Made by a program: the position numbers and the translations under genes. From assembly GCA_947626105.1 (NCBI GenBank), contig CANQQY010000005.1, positions 1 to 64,000 of the forward strand: a stretch of DNA of 64,000 nt, in the 5' to 3' direction. The stretch is from an uncultured Clostridia bacterium (lineage in GTDB: Bacteria > Bacillota > Clostridia > Christensenellales > Borkfalkiaceae). The notes under the pieces are model-generated. The model did no database searches. It was not told the DNA's origin and worked only from the letters and a program-made list of their open reading frames with translations. Shown here in pieces: positions 16,678-26,237 of the stretch (positions are counted from its first letter, which is position 1; the number at the start of each line of letters is the position of its first letter).

Positions 16678-17427
16678 ATGAACGTCATCACATCCAAACA
16701 AAATCCCGCGGTGAAGGAGCTTTCTTCCCTCAAAGAGAAGAAGGGGAGAAGGGAGCGGGGGACGTTTCTTGTCGAGGGCGGAAAAATGGTCTCCGAGTGC
16801 GCCGCATGCGGCATGGAGATCGTACGGATCGCCCTGCTCGACGCGTTGAGCGAAAAGCTCGCATGGGCAGAGGCGCTCGCGCCCGAAACGATCCTTCTCG
16901 GCGGGGACGCCTTCAAGGCGATCTGCGACGAAAAGACCCCGCAGGGGATCGCTGCCGAGGTAAAGATCCCCGTTTTCGCCTTGGAGCCGCCCCGAAAAAG
17001 CTGTCTTTTTCTGGACGGCGTCGCCGACCCGTCAAACGTCGGGGCGATCCTCCGTACGGCCGCCGCGGCGGGATATGAGGAGATCTATCTGGCCGACTGC
17101 GCCGACCCGTATTCGCCCAAGTGCGTGCGCTCGTCGATGTCGGGCGTGTTCTACGGGAAGCTCATGCGCGGCGGGCGCGAAGAGATCCTGCGCGTCCTCG
17201 GAAATATCCCCATGATCGCGGCGGATATGGACGGAGAGGATGTGTTCTCCTTTGCCCCGCCCGAAAAATTCTGTCTTTGCATCGGGAATGAGGGCAACGG
17301 TCTCTCGGAGGCGGTGCGCGGGAGGGCAGACTATACGGTCGCCATTCCGATGAAGGGGCGCGTCGAAAGCCTCAACGCCGCAGTTTCGGCGGGAATTTTG
17401 ATGTATCAATTCAAGAAAGGAGTATAA
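16678..17427 (+). CDS. SpoU/TrmH-family RNA 2'-O-methyltransferase
   Basis: A 249-residue protein predicted to methylate ribose 2'-OH in rRNA or tRNA with SAM. It has a substrate-binding N-terminus (ITSKQNPAVKELSSLKEKKG, RGTFLVEGGKMV) and a SPOUT domain with motif 1 DGVADPSNVGAILRTAAAAG, motif 2 CLCIGNEGNGLSEAV and motif 3 IPMKGRVESLNAAVSAGILM, which forms the trefoil knot. The target nucleotide is unknown. The ATG at 16678 is the natural start but lies 3 nt after the rplT terminator; a possible AAAGG is buried in the terminator stem. It is followed directly by yebC. Confidence 0.9.
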   Translation: MNVITSKQNPAVKELSSLKEKKGRRERGTFLVEGGKMVSECAACGMEIVRIALLDALSEKLAWAEALAPETILLGGDAFKAICDEKTPQGIAAEVKIPVFALEPPRKSCLFLDGVADPSNVGAILRTAAAAGYEEIYLADCADPYSPKCVRSSMSGVFYGKLMRGGREEILRVLGNIPMIAADMDGEDVFSFAPPEKFCLCIGNEGNGLSEAVRGRADYTVAIPMKGRVESLNAAVSAGILMYQFKKGV

Positions 17428-17430
17428 TTT

Positions 17431-18165
17431 ATGTCAGGTCATAGCAAATGGCACAATATACAGGCAAAAAAGGGGAAGGCGGACGCGGCGAGAGGGAAAC
17501 TTTTCACCAAGATCGGCAGGGAACTCGCCGTTGCGGCGAAGGGAAATCCCAATCCCGCGACCAACTCCAAACTTGCGGACGTCATCGCCAAGGCGAAGGC
17601 GAACAACATGCCCAACGACAATATCGAACGTTCCATCAAGAAGGCTGCGGGCGAGCTCGGGGATAAAGAGTATAAGGAGCTCATCTATGAGGGCTACGGC
17701 GCGGGCGGCGCCGCCGTCATCGTGACGACGCTCACCGATAACAACAACCGTACGGCGAGCGACGTGCGCTCCATTATGTCGAAGTGCGGCGGATCGCTCG
17801 GTACGACGGGAAGCGTCTCTTATATGTTCGAGACGAAGGGTCTCATCGTCGTGGAAAAGACGCTCTCCGAGGACGAGATCATGGATATGGCGCTCGAAGG
17901 CGGCGCGGACGACGTCGTCACGCAAGAGGACGTCTACGAGATCTATACCTCTCCCGCGGACTTTTCCGCCGTGAGAAAATTCCTCGAAGAGAAGGGGCTT
18001 GAATTTCTTCAAGCGGAGATCACCATGCTCCCGCAGAACAAGATCGTTCTCGACGGAGAGAAGCTCGATCTCTTCAAAAAGATGCTCGATAAACTCGAAG
18101 AAAACGACGACGTTCAGGACGTTTACCACAACGTAGACCTTCCCGAGGACGAGGAAGAAGAATAA
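17431..18165 (+). CDS. yebC: YebC/PmpR-family protein (TACO1-like)
   Basis: A 244-residue protein starting [20 protein letters not shown], then [20 protein letters not shown] and [12 protein letters not shown], all invariant in YebC. Family members were described as DNA-binding regulators and more recently as ribosome factors that help translation of proline stretches; its position in a translation block fits the latter. Clear AAGAAAGGAGTATAATTT ribosome site, 4 nt after the methyltransferase gene. Confidence 0.95.
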   Translation: MSGHSKWHNIQAKKGKADAARGKLFTKIGRELAVAAKGNPNPATNSKLADVIAKAKANNMPNDNIERSIKKAAGELGDKEYKELIYEGYGAGGAAVIVTTLTDNNNRTASDVRSIMSKCGGSLGTTGSVSYMFETKGLIVVEKTLSEDEIMDMALEGGADDVVTQEDVYEIYTSPADFSAVRKFLEEKGLEFLQAEITMLPQNKIVLDGEKLDLFKKMLDKLEENDDVQDVYHNVDLPEDEEEE

Positions 18166-18182
18166 AAAAGCAAAAAAAAGGA

Positions 18183-18208
18183 ACGCACGGCGGGCGCCGT
18201 GCGTTTTT
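18183..18208. terminator. bidirectional terminator between yebC and the zinc-ribbon Nudix gene
   Basis: ACGCACGGC (18183-18191) pairs with GCCGTGCGT (18096+100 to 18204), with an A-run before it and TTTTT after it, serving two convergent genes. Confidence 0.88.
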
Positions 18209-18213
18209 GTATG

Positions 18214-18705
18214 TCACTTTTTTCTGCCGAGTTCGTTCAGGGCGAGATTCAAAAAGTATTCCGCAGTGGAATTTTTGCGGATGATAGCGCGCGCTTCTTC
18301 GGGCGTGCACCAAGCGGCGGTATCGATCTCCTCATTCGGCTTGACGTCGCCCTCTTCCGCCGTCACCAAAAAGCCGAGCATCAAGATGTCCTTCGCCTCA
18401 TGGTAGCGCGAAGAAAGATACCGCCATTTGACGGCGGCGAGCTGGGTTTCCTCTTTCAGCTCGCGCGGAATGGATTTTTCCGCACTTTCGCCCTTCTTCA
18501 CGTACCCCGCGATCAGTTTGTAGTCGTCGTCGCCCACATGTTTGGCAAGCAGAACTTTGTCCTCCCGGCGGTTCGTCACCACCATGGAGACCGCTACGGG
18601 GAAGAAGGGGAATTTGAATTTGCCGCACTTTCCGCAATAGGGGACCAATCCCTCGTTTTCGAGAAAGCGCAGGGCGAGTTTTTCGCCGCAATCTCTGCAA
18701 AACAT
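18214..18705 (-). CDS. Nudix hydrolase with zinc ribbon (NudC-like)
   Basis: A 163-residue protein with an N-terminal zinc ribbon (CRDCG at 3-7 and CGKCG at 24-28) and a Nudix domain. The Nudix box reads GYVKKGESAEKSIP then RELKEETQL: all catalytic Glu and Arg are present, but the terminal Gly of the consensus is Gln. The arrangement resembles NADH pyrophosphatase/NudC, which decaps NAD-RNA or cleaves NADH, but the NudC-specific SQPWPFPxS motif is absent, so the substrate is uncertain. GGGAGGTAATGAT precedes the ATG. Monocistronic with its own promoter. Confidence 0.85.
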   Translation of the reverse strand: MFCRDCGEKLALRFLENEGLVPYCGKCGKFKFPFFPVAVSMVVTNRREDKVLLAKHVGDDDYKLIAGYVKKGESAEKSIPRELKEETQLAAVKWRYLSSRYHEAKDILMLGFLVTAEEGDVKPNEEIDTAAWCTPEEARAIIRKNSTAEYFLNLALNELGRKK

Positions 18706-18731
18706 ATCATTACCTCCCTCGTATTTCGTTT

Positions 18732-18760
18732 ATTGTACGACTTAAAAATGAAAATGTCAA
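18732..18760 (-). promoter_or_regulatory. promoter of the zinc-ribbon Nudix gene
   Basis: Minus-strand TTGACA (18755-18760) and TACAAT (18732-18737), 17 bp apart. The AT-rich stretch 18761-18870 shows no gene. Confidence 0.85.
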
Positions 18761-18878
18761 TATCTTTTTGTAAAATTTATAAAATTTTTTTTGTAAATTT
18801 TAAGGAAATCGCCGCATATATTTATATGTTGGCATGCGCTTATGCGAAAAGTTTCGCCCGAAAAATGCATGCGGACGC

Positions 18879-18908
18879 TTGACAATCGGAAGCATATATT
18901 GCTATAAT
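18879..18908 (+). promoter_or_regulatory. promoter of the purA operon
   Basis: TTGACA (18879-18884) and TATAAT (18903-18908), spacing 18 bp. A perfect 10-bp palindrome ACCGTACGGT (18911-18920) covers the expected transcription start and might be an operator. Confidence 0.85.
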
Positions 18909-18956
18909 AAACCGTACGGTCAAATCATATAACCTGCCGGAAAGCGAGGAGAGGGT

Positions 18957-20231
18957 ATGCTTACTTCCATCTGCGGGATCAATTGGGGAGACGAGGGCAA
19001 AGGCCGCATGGTCGATCTTCTGTCCGCCGATTACGATATTGTCTGCCGCTATCAGGGCGGCAACAATGCCGGGCACACAGTCATCAACGAAAAGGGGAAG
19101 TTTATCCTGAATCTGCTTCCCTCGGGCATTCTCCGCGGAAATGTCGTCAATGTGCTCGGGCTCGGCATGGTCATCGACATCAAGCACCTGAACGAGGAGA
19201 TCGGCCGCCTTCGGGAGGGCGGGATCGCGATCACGCCCGAAAATTTGAAGATCAGCGACAGGGCGGCGATCACCATGCCCTATCATATCCTTCTGGACTG
19301 CCTCGAAGAGGATCGTTTGGCGGGGAAGAAATTCGGTTCCACGCGCCGCGGCATCGCGCCCGCCTATGCGGATCGCTATATGAAAAAAAGTTTCCGCATG
19401 GGGGAACTTTTGCATTCCGAAACCCTTTGGGAGAAGATCAAGGACGTTGCGGAGTGGAAAAACCTCACCGTTGCGGGGGGATATCATCACGAACCCGTTA
19501 CGGCCGAGGAGATCATGGAGTATTTCAAGACGTACGGGGAGCCCCTGAAAGAATTTATTTGCGATACGGGAGCGTATCTCAATGAGGCGCACAGAGAGGG
19601 CAAGAAAATTCTGTTCGAAGCCCAACTCGGCGCCCTGCGCGATGTGGATTACGGTATTCTGCCCTATACGTCGAGTTCTTCGACGATCGCCTCCTTTGCG
19701 CCGATCGGCGCGGGGGTGCCAAACCTTAGGCTGGATAAATCTATCGGCATCATGAAGGCGTATTCGACCTGCGTGGGGGAGGGACCGTTCACCGCGGAAT
19801 ATTTCGGGGAAAAGGCAGACCGTCTCCGCAAGGCAGGCGGCGAATACGGCGCCGCGACGGGGAGACCGCGGCGGGTCGGGCCCTTCGACGTCGTCGCCTC
19901 GCGCTACGGCATCCGCTGCCAGGGGGCGGACGAGATCGCGCTCACCAAGCTCGACATTTTATCCGTTTACGATGAAATCGAGATCTGCACGGCGTATGAA
20001 CTTGACGGGAAAATTTTGCACGAGTTTCCCTATCCCGACGTGCTCCCCGCATGTAAGCCCGTCTTTGAGAAGGTCAAGGGGTGGGGCTGCGATATTTCGC
20101 AGTGCCGCAAAGTCTCCGATCTTCCCAAAGAGGCGCTCGACTATATCCGCCTTCTCGAAAAGCTCTGCGGCTGCAAAATTACGTATGTCTCCGTCGGAGC
20201 GGAACGCGACGAATATATCAAAATGGAATGA
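18957..20231 (+). CDS. purA: adenylosuccinate synthase
   Basis: Forms adenylosuccinate from IMP, aspartate and GTP, the committed step to AMP. The 424-residue protein has the P-loop-like NWGDEGKGRMVD near the N-terminus, GGNNAGHTV, GSTRRGIAPAYADR, and ATGRPRRVGPFD for substrate binding. The start follows GAGGAGAGGGT. First gene of a purA-dapF-pyrG-dapL-malQ-mscL array; dapF overlaps its stop by ATGA. Confidence 0.96.
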   Translation: MLTSICGINWGDEGKGRMVDLLSADYDIVCRYQGGNNAGHTVINEKGKFILNLLPSGILRGNVVNVLGLGMVIDIKHLNEEIGRLREGGIAITPENLKISDRAAITMPYHILLDCLEEDRLAGKKFGSTRRGIAPAYADRYMKKSFRMGELLHSETLWEKIKDVAEWKNLTVAGGYHHEPVTAEEIMEYFKTYGEPLKEFICDTGAYLNEAHREGKKILFEAQLGALRDVDYGILPYTSSSSTIASFAPIGAGVPNLRLDKSIGIMKAYSTCVGEGPFTAEYFGEKADRLRKAGGEYGAATGRPRRVGPFDVVASRYGIRCQGADEIALTKLDILSVYDEIEICTAYELDGKILHEFPYPDVLPACKPVFEKVKGWGCDISQCRKVSDLPKEALDYIRLLEKLCGCKITYVSVGAERDEYIKME

Positions 20232-21067
20232 AGTTGCAGTTCGTAAAAATGCACGGGATCGGGAACGATTACCTGTTTTTCGATTGCTTTGAACGCCCTC
20301 TGCGGGCTCCTTCCGACATTGCCGTGAAACTCTCCGACCGTCACCGTTCGGTCGGGGGAGACGGGATCGTCCTCATTCTCCCGAGCAAAAAGGCGGACGC
20401 GAAAATGCGCATGTTCAACGCCGACGGGAGCGAGGGGAAGATGTGCGGCAACGCCATAAGGTGCGTCGCAAAATTCCTCTATGATTTCAAAGGCGTCCGC
20501 AAAGACGTCATCACCGTGGAAACGAGAGCGGGGATCAAGAGGATCGAACCTCTCAAAGCAAAGCCCCTTGGACGGGCGGACGTCTTTCGCGTGGATATGG
20601 GAAAGCCTTCCTTTTTGCCCGACCGTATCCCCGCATTGTTTGAAGGCAGGCGCGTCCTTTCCCATCCTCTGATCGTCGGGGGAGAGACCTACCGCGTGAC
20701 CTGCCTCTCCATGGGGAATCCCCATTGCGTGGTATTCGAGGATCCCTCCGCCGTCTGCCTTGAAAAGGTCGGCCCGCTGTTCGAACATCATCCCGCCTTT
20801 CCCGAACGGGTCAATACCGAATTTGTAAGTATCGCCTCGGAAAACGAGCTGACAATGCGCGTCTGGGAGCGTGGGAGCGGGGAGACATTGGCGTGCGGGA
20901 CGGGCGCATGCGCCGCGGCGGTCGCGGCGATACAAAACGGCTTCTGCGAAGCGGGGGCGGTCACCGTCCGTTTGAAGGGCGGCGATCTCACGGTCACATA
21001 TACGGGCGGGCATGTTTTTATGACGGGCCCCGCCGAGATCTCTTTTACGGGGGTCGCGGAAGTCTGA
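20228..21067 (+). CDS. dapF: diaminopimelate epimerase
   Basis: Converts LL- to meso-diaminopimelate for lysine and peptidoglycan. The two catalytic cysteines are in SEGKMCGNAIRC (first half) and GETLACGTGACAAAVA (second half), and the protein begins with KMHGIGNDYLFFD. 279 residues from the ATG at 20228, which overlaps the purA stop; the frame is open further upstream inside purA, but that part is not homologous. Acts right after dapL, encoded two genes downstream. Confidence 0.95.
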   Translation: MKLQFVKMHGIGNDYLFFDCFERPLRAPSDIAVKLSDRHRSVGGDGIVLILPSKKADAKMRMFNADGSEGKMCGNAIRCVAKFLYDFKGVRKDVITVETRAGIKRIEPLKAKPLGRADVFRVDMGKPSFLPDRIPALFEGRRVLSHPLIVGGETYRVTCLSMGNPHCVVFEDPSAVCLEKVGPLFEHHPAFPERVNTEFVSIASENELTMRVWERGSGETLACGTGACAAAVAAIQNGFCEAGAVTVRLKGGDLTVTYTGGHVFMTGPAEISFTGVAEV

Positions 21068-21088
21068 ACTTCCGAAAAAGGATAGAAT

Positions 21089-22693
21089 ATGACAAAATAC
21101 ATCTTTGTAACGGGCGGAGTCGTATCGGGACTCGGAAAAGGCATTACCGCCGCGTCGCTTGGGAGGCTTCTCAGGATGCGCGGCTATAAAGTCGCGTCCC
21201 AAAAGCTCGATCCGTATATCAATATCGACCCCGGCACCATGAGTCCCTACCAGCACGGGGAAGTATATGTCACCGAGGACGGCGCGGAGACCGATCTCGA
21301 CCTCGGGCATTATGAAAGATTCATCGACGAGGATCTCAATAAATTCTCCAACCTGACGACGGGAAAGGTGTATTGGAACGTCCTCAACAAGGAGAGGGCG
21401 GGGGAATATCTCGGGCAGACCGTCCAGATCATTCCACATATCACAAACGAGATCAAATCCTTTATTTATCAGGTGGGAAAGACCGCGGGCGCCGATATCG
21501 TCATCACCGAAATCGGCGGAACGACGGGCGATATCGAATCCCAGCCCTTCATCGAAGCGATCCGTCAGGTCGCCCGCGAGGTCGGAAGGGAGAATTGCTG
21601 TTTTATCCACGTGACGCTCGTCCCGTTTATCTCGGGTTCCGAGGAATTCAAGAGTAAGCCGACCCAGCATTCCGTCAAGGAATTGCAGGGAATGGGCATC
21701 TTCCCCGATATCATTGTCGCCCGCGTCGATCAGCCGATGCCGCAGGAGATCCGCGAAAAGATCGCAATGTTCTGTAACGTGGAGCCCGATTGCTGTATCG
21801 AAAATCTCACGGTGCCCATTCTCTACGAAGCGCCCATGATGCTCGAAAGGAGCAATTTCTCCGCGACCGTTTGCAGGATCCTGCATCTCGATCAGAAAAC
21901 GATCGATCTTACCGATTGGGAGGAAATGCTCTCCCGCATCCATGCGCGCAGTAAGACGGTGAAGATCGCGCTCTGCGGCAAATACGTCCGTCTGCACGAC
22001 GCGTATCTCTCCGTTGCGGAAGCGCTCGCCCACGGCGGATACGAGTCGGACGCAAAGGTCGAGATCGCGTGGGTGGATACCGAAAAACTCAACGAAAAGA
22101 ACGTCGCAAGCGAGCTGTGCGGCGTTGACGGGGTCATTATCCCCGGCGGCTTCGGCGTAAGAGGCGTGGAGGGAATGATCGTCGCATGCCAATATGCCCG
22201 CGAGCACGCTCTGCCCTTCCTCGGGATCTGTCTCGGCATGCAGGTCGCCGTCATCGAGTATGCGCGGAACGTCCTCGGGATCACGGACGCGAATTCCTCC
22301 GAGTTTTTCCCCGAGGGGAAGCATTCCGTCATCGACCTCATGCCCGACCAATACGGCGTAAAGATGGGGGGGACGATGCGTCTCGGCGCGTACCCCTGCA
22401 AGATCATAGGAACACGCATGAAGGCGGCATACGGCGCCGATCTCGTCAGGGAGAGGCACCGCCACCGTTTTGAATTCAACAACAATTACCGCGCCGCGTT
22501 CGAGGCGGCGGGCATGAGGATCGCGGGGACTTCCCCCGACGGAACGCTCTGCGAGGCGGTCGAGATCGACGGATGCGATTTCTTTGTCGGCGTGCAGTTT
22601 CACCCCGAGTTCAAGTCCCGTCCCGACAGCGCCCATCCGCTCTTCCGCGAATTTATCCGCGCGGCAGTGCGTCATCATGAAAAGGAAGTATGA
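21089..22693 (+). CDS. pyrG: CTP synthase
   Basis: Aminates UTP to CTP with glutamine. The 534-residue protein has the synthetase domain ([38 protein letters not shown]) and a C-terminal class I glutamine amidotransferase with [10 protein letters not shown], the nucleophile in LGICLGMQ and the catalytic His/Glu in QFHPEF. AAAGGATAGAAT precedes the ATG. dapL overlaps its end by ATGA. Confidence 0.97.
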   Translation: MTKYIFVTGGVVSGLGKGITAASLGRLLRMRGYKVASQKLDPYINIDPGTMSPYQHGEVYVTEDGAETDLDLGHYERFIDEDLNKFSNLTTGKVYWNVLNKERAGEYLGQTVQIIPHITNEIKSFIYQVGKTAGADIVITEIGGTTGDIESQPFIEAIRQVAREVGRENCCFIHVTLVPFISGSEEFKSKPTQHSVKELQGMGIFPDIIVARVDQPMPQEIREKIAMFCNVEPDCCIENLTVPILYEAPMMLERSNFSATVCRILHLDQKTIDLTDWEEMLSRIHARSKTVKIALCGKYVRLHDAYLSVAEALAHGGYESDAKVEIAWVDTEKLNEKNVASELCGVDGVIIPGGFGVRGVEGMIVACQYAREHALPFLGICLGMQVAVIEYARNVLGITDANSSEFFPEGKHSVIDLMPDQYGVKMGGTMRLGAYPCKIIGTRMKAAYGADLVRERHRHRFEFNNNYRAAFEAAGMRIAGTSPDGTLCEAVEIDGCDFFVGVQFHPEFKSRPDSAHPLFREFIRAAVRHHEKEV

Positions 22694-23880
22694 GGATCAA
22701 CGGGAATTTTTCAAGACTCCATGATTCCTACCTCTTCGCAAAAGTCGGCGCAAAGACCGCCGAATATCTCTCAACTCATCCCGGAAGAGAGGTCATCCGC
22801 CTCTCGCTCGGGGACGTATCCCGGCCGCTCCCGCCCGCCGTCATCAAGGCGATGCGCGGCGCGGTGGACGATTTGAAAAACAAGGATACCTTTCACGGCT
22901 ATGCGCCCGACGCGACACACTTCGGGTACGACTGCCTCCTCGATTCCCTCATCAAAAGTTATGCGGAAAAGGGGATCGGCCTCGAAAAAGAGGAGATCTT
23001 TATCTCCGACGGCGCAAAGTCGGACTGCGGGAATTTGAGCGATCTCTTCTCGGCGGAAAACACCGTGCTCATTCCCGATCCCGTCTATCCCGCCTATCTC
23101 GATACCAACGTCATCGCGGGCAGAAAGATCCTCTTTGCGGACGCGAACGAAGAAAACGGCTTTCTGCCCATGCCCGACGATAGCGTCCGCGCGGATATCA
23201 TCTATCTCTGTTCGCCCAACAATCCCACGGGGGCGGCTTACACCGCGAAAGAGCTCAAAGTGTGGGTGGATTACGCTTTGAAAAACGACGCGGTCATTCT
23301 CTACGACGCGGCGTATGAATCTTTCGTCACAGATCCGTCCCTTGCCCGCAGCATTTATTCGGCGGAGGGGGCGAAGGCGTGCGCGATCGAGATCTGCTCC
23401 TTTTCCAAGACGGCGGGCTTCACGGGCGTGCGGTGCGGCTATACCGTCGTTCCGAAGGAGCTCAAACGGGAGGGGGTCTCCCTCAACCGCCTTTGGGCGA
23501 GACGGCAGTCCGCCAAGTTCAACGGCGCGTCCTATGTGGCGCAAATGGGGGCGGCGGCGGTATTTACCGAAGAGGGAAAGCGTGAGACCGCCGAAAATAT
23601 CGCATATTATAGGAAAAACGCAAGGATCATATCGGACTGTCTCACCCGCCTCGGGATCCCCTTTACGGGCGGCATCAATTCCCCTTACATATGGATGAAG
23701 TGCCCCGGGGGCATGGACAGCTGGAGCTTTTTCGATCATCTTTTGGAAAGAGCGAACGTCGTGGGCACGCCGGGGTGCGGCTTCGGCAGAAACGGCGAAG
23801 GATATTTCCGCCTGACGGCGTTCAATACACACGAAAAAACGGAAGAAGCGATGCGGCGGTTTGCGGAGCTTCGGATCTGA
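22690..23880 (+). CDS. dapL: LL-diaminopimelate aminotransferase
   Basis: A 396-residue PLP enzyme that makes LL-diaminopimelate directly from tetrahydrodipicolinate, bypassing the acylated dap pathways. [19 protein letters not shown] at the N-terminus, [28 protein letters not shown] and the PLP-Lys motif [17 protein letters not shown] identify DapL. The start overlaps the pyrG stop. With dapF nearby it supplies meso-DAP, so a meso-DAP wall is likely. Confidence 0.95.
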   Translation: MRINGNFSRLHDSYLFAKVGAKTAEYLSTHPGREVIRLSLGDVSRPLPPAVIKAMRGAVDDLKNKDTFHGYAPDATHFGYDCLLDSLIKSYAEKGIGLEKEEIFISDGAKSDCGNLSDLFSAENTVLIPDPVYPAYLDTNVIAGRKILFADANEENGFLPMPDDSVRADIIYLCSPNNPTGAAYTAKELKVWVDYALKNDAVILYDAAYESFVTDPSLARSIYSAEGAKACAIEICSFSKTAGFTGVRCGYTVVPKELKREGVSLNRLWARRQSAKFNGASYVAQMGAAAVFTEEGKRETAENIAYYRKNARIISDCLTRLGIPFTGGINSPYIWMKCPGGMDSWSFFDHLLERANVVGTPGCGFGRNGEGYFRLTAFNTHEKTEEAMRRFAELRI

Positions 23881-23889
23881 TTATTACTT

Positions 23890-25371
23890 ATGGAAAAAGA
23901 GACAAGAAGCGCGGGCGTCCTGTGCCATATCTCTTCCCTTCCCGGGAAGTACGGCATCGGCTCGCTCGGAAAGGAAGCATACGCCTTTGCGAAAAGCCTT
24001 GCGGCAAACGGCGTAAAATATTGGCAGGTGCTGCCGCTCGTGCAGACGGGGTACGGGGATTCGCCGTACAGTTCGGTCGCATGCACGTCCGGCAATCCCT
24101 ATTTCATTGATTTGGAGCTCCTCGCAAAACAGGGGCTGCTCACGCGGGAGGAGCTCAAATGCGCGGAGCATAAAGAGCTCGATTACGGCGCGCTGTACAC
24201 GGAGCGGTACGCGACGCTCCGCACCGCTTTTTCGCGTTTTCACTTCGATAACGACGATTTCCGCACCTATATCAAGAGCGGCGTGAGCGAGGACTACGCT
24301 CTTTTCATGACGGCAAAGACGGTATTCGGCGGGAGCTTTTGCGATTGGGAGGAGCCGATCAAGCGGCGCGATCCCGATGCGCTTGAAAAGTTCCGCACCG
24401 AATATCACGAGGAATATCTTTTTTGGAACTTTCTCCAATACGAATTTTCCCTGCAATGGCGGGCGCTCAAAGAGTACTGCAACGGCGCGGGGGTGAAACT
24501 GATCGGCGATCTTCCGCTCTATGTCGCGGAGGACAGCGCGGACGTCTGGGCAAATCCCGCGCTTTTCAAGCTGGACGGGGATCTTAAACCCGAAAAAGTA
24601 GCCGGGGTTCCCCCCGATTACTTTTCGGAGCGCGGGCAGCTCTGGGGCAATCCCGTGTACGACTGGGAGGAGCATGAAAAACAGCATTACGCATGGTGGC
24701 ATGCAAGGCTTTCGCGGGCGTTGGAGCTCTTCGACCTTGTCCGCATCGACCACTTCCGCGGGCTCGACCGCTACTATGAGATCGACGCGGGGGCGGAGTC
24801 CGCAAAATGCGGCGTTTGGCAGGACGGACCGAAAGAAAAACTCTTTGCGGGGTTTTCGGGAAGAAAGAGGATCATTGCGGAGGATCTCGGCTTGATCGAC
24901 GGCGGCGTAAGATCCCTTCTCGCGCGGACAGGCTTTCCGGGCATGAAAGTTTTGCTTTTTGCCTTCGACGGCAATCCCGATAACGATTTCCTGCCCAAAA
25001 ATATCCCCGAAAACAGCGTTTGCTACACAGGAACGCACGATAATGACACCGTGAAGGGATATGTAGATTCCCTCGCCGCAGAGGATTTTATCCTGTTCCG
25101 CGCAAGGCTTGCAATGGCACTCGAAGAGCGCGGGATCCATATGAGGCTGAGAAAGGACGGGCAGAACTTTCCCGAAGCGCTCATCCGCCTTGCGTTTGAG
25201 TCGGACGCACGGCTCGCCGTAATTCCCATACAGGACGTCTTGGGGCTCGGCAACGAGGCGCGCATGAATTTCCCCGGTACGCAAGGGGGCAACTGGCAAT
25301 TCCGTCTGGACAGACCCGTCGGGTCTGCACTGGCGAAACTGAAAAAAATAATAAAAATTTATCGGAGGTAA
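23890..25371 (+). CDS. malQ: 4-alpha-glucanotransferase (amylomaltase)
   Basis: A GH77 enzyme of 493 residues that transfers alpha-1,4-glucan segments. Key parts are RSAGVLCHISSLPGKYGIG at the start, GDLPLYVAEDSADVWANP, VRIDHFRGLDRYYEI with the catalytic nucleophile Asp, AEDLG with the acid/base Glu, and CYTGTHDNDTVKGY. No strong Shine-Dalgarno lies in the 9 nt after dapL, so coupling is probable. No other glycogen gene is near, so its place in this operon may reflect general growth genes. Confidence 0.95.
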   Translation: MEKETRSAGVLCHISSLPGKYGIGSLGKEAYAFAKSLAANGVKYWQVLPLVQTGYGDSPYSSVACTSGNPYFIDLELLAKQGLLTREELKCAEHKELDYGALYTERYATLRTAFSRFHFDNDDFRTYIKSGVSEDYALFMTAKTVFGGSFCDWEEPIKRRDPDALEKFRTEYHEEYLFWNFLQYEFSLQWRALKEYCNGAGVKLIGDLPLYVAEDSADVWANPALFKLDGDLKPEKVAGVPPDYFSERGQLWGNPVYDWEEHEKQHYAWWHARLSRALELFDLVRIDHFRGLDRYYEIDAGAESAKCGVWQDGPKEKLFAGFSGRKRIIAEDLGLIDGGVRSLLARTGFPGMKVLLFAFDGNPDNDFLPKNIPENSVCYTGTHDNDTVKGYVDSLAAEDFILFRARLAMALEERGIHMRLRKDGQNFPEALIRLAFESDARLAVIPIQDVLGLGNEARMNFPGTQGGNWQFRLDRPVGSALAKLKKIIKIYRR

Positions 25372-25375
25372 CTTT

Positions 25376-25978
25376 ATGGCAAAAGAAAAGAAAGGGTTCT
25401 TCAAAGAATTCAAGGCGTTCATCATGCGCGGCAACGTGATCGACATGGCCGTCGGCGTGATCATCGGCGGTGCGTTCAGCGCGATCGTCACGGCTCTGAC
25501 CAATCAGATCCTGATGCCCCTCATCAACATGATCCTGTTTGCGATCACGGGCGGTCAGGGTCTTGAAGAAGTCTACACCTATCTGCACAAGGCGTACTTG
25601 CTCGATGAAGCGGGTGCGGTGACGACGCAGATCGATCTTGCGAACTCCATCTATATCGATTGGGGCGCATTCATTACGGCGGTCATCAACTTCCTTCTCA
25701 TCGCGCTTGTGCTCTTTATCATCATCAAGGTGATCAACTCCATCCATGAGAATTCGGAGAAGCTCAAGACGCAATATGCTCCCTTGACAAAAGAGGACGT
25801 TAAGGCGCTCCGCAAAGAGGGCAAGTCTTGGGGCGAGGTCAAGAAAGCGGCGGTGGAAAAGCAGGCGAAGCTCGACGCCGAAGCGGCGGAAGCTGCCAAA
25901 AACGCTCCCGCACCCGCTCCCACGACGGAAGAACTTCTTGCGGAGATCCGCGATCTTCTCAAAACAAAACAGGGATAA
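25376..25978 (+). CDS. mscL: large-conductance mechanosensitive channel with long C-terminal tail
   Basis: Opens under membrane tension to release solutes at hypo-osmotic shock. FKEFKAFIMRGNVIDMAVGVIIGGAFSAIV gives the N-terminal helix and TM1 in two parts (residues 9-38), and TM2 is about residues 98-120. At 200 residues it exceeds the usual 130-150: there is a longer periplasmic loop (residues 55-95) and a tail after residue 130 with TKEDVKALRKEGKSW, an Ala-rich helix, a Pro/Ala linker and a last amphipathic helix TTEELLAEIRDLLKTK, which resembles the usual pentameric cytoplasmic bundle. GGAGGT ribosome site 8 nt upstream. Confidence 0.93.
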   Translation: MAKEKKGFFKEFKAFIMRGNVIDMAVGVIIGGAFSAIVTALTNQILMPLINMILFAITGGQGLEEVYTYLHKAYLLDEAGAVTTQIDLANSIYIDWGAFITAVINFLLIALVLFIIIKVINSIHENSEKLKTQYAPLTKEDVKALRKEGKSWGEVKKAAVEKQAKLDAEAAEAAKNAPAPAPTTEELLAEIRDLLKTKQG

Positions 25979-25996
25979 TCTGTTCCAAAGACCGGA

Positions 25997-26027
25997 AAAA
26001 CGCCGCCGAAAATTTCGGCGGCGTTTT
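25997..26027. terminator. bidirectional terminator between mscL and the XRE gene
   Basis: AAAACGCCGCCGAAA (25997-26011) pairs with TTTCGGCGGCGTTTT (26013-26027). It overlaps the stop codon of the minus-strand XRE gene. Confidence 0.92.
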
Positions 26028-26226
26028 ATATGTCCTTTCTTCCGAGAAGATAGTCGGCGGATACATGCAGGCAATCGCAGAGGGCGACGATATAGCTTGC
26101 TTTGGGTTCGTTGATGTCCCGCTCCCAAAAATCGATCGCCTTTTGGCTCACGCCGATCAACTTTGCAAGCTGCGCCTGCGACAGCCCGTTTTCCTTCCTT
26201 AACTCCTTGATCCTGTTTCCCAGCAT
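26026..26226 (-). CDS. small XRE-family repressor
   Basis: A 66-residue protein made only of a helix-turn-helix: LGNRIKELRKENGLSQAQLA, then KLIGVSQKAIDFWERD, then ALCDCLHVSADYLLGRKD. It is divergent from a repeat-containing lipoprotein gene, and the 88-bp gap holds two identical 14-bp inverted-repeat operators, one near its own start and one between the -35 and -10 boxes of the lipoprotein promoter. It is therefore a likely autoregulator and repressor of the lipoprotein. No strong Shine-Dalgarno precedes the ATG. Confidence 0.88.
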   Translation of the reverse strand: MLGNRIKELRKENGLSQAQLAKLIGVSQKAIDFWERDINEPKASYIVALCDCLHVSADYLLGRKDI

Positions 26227-26237
26227 ACTTATATTTT

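Noticed and set aside
20141-22678. 845-codon open frame antisense to dapF and pyrG
   Set aside because: Both sense genes have complete catalytic motifs; the antisense product has no recognisable features.
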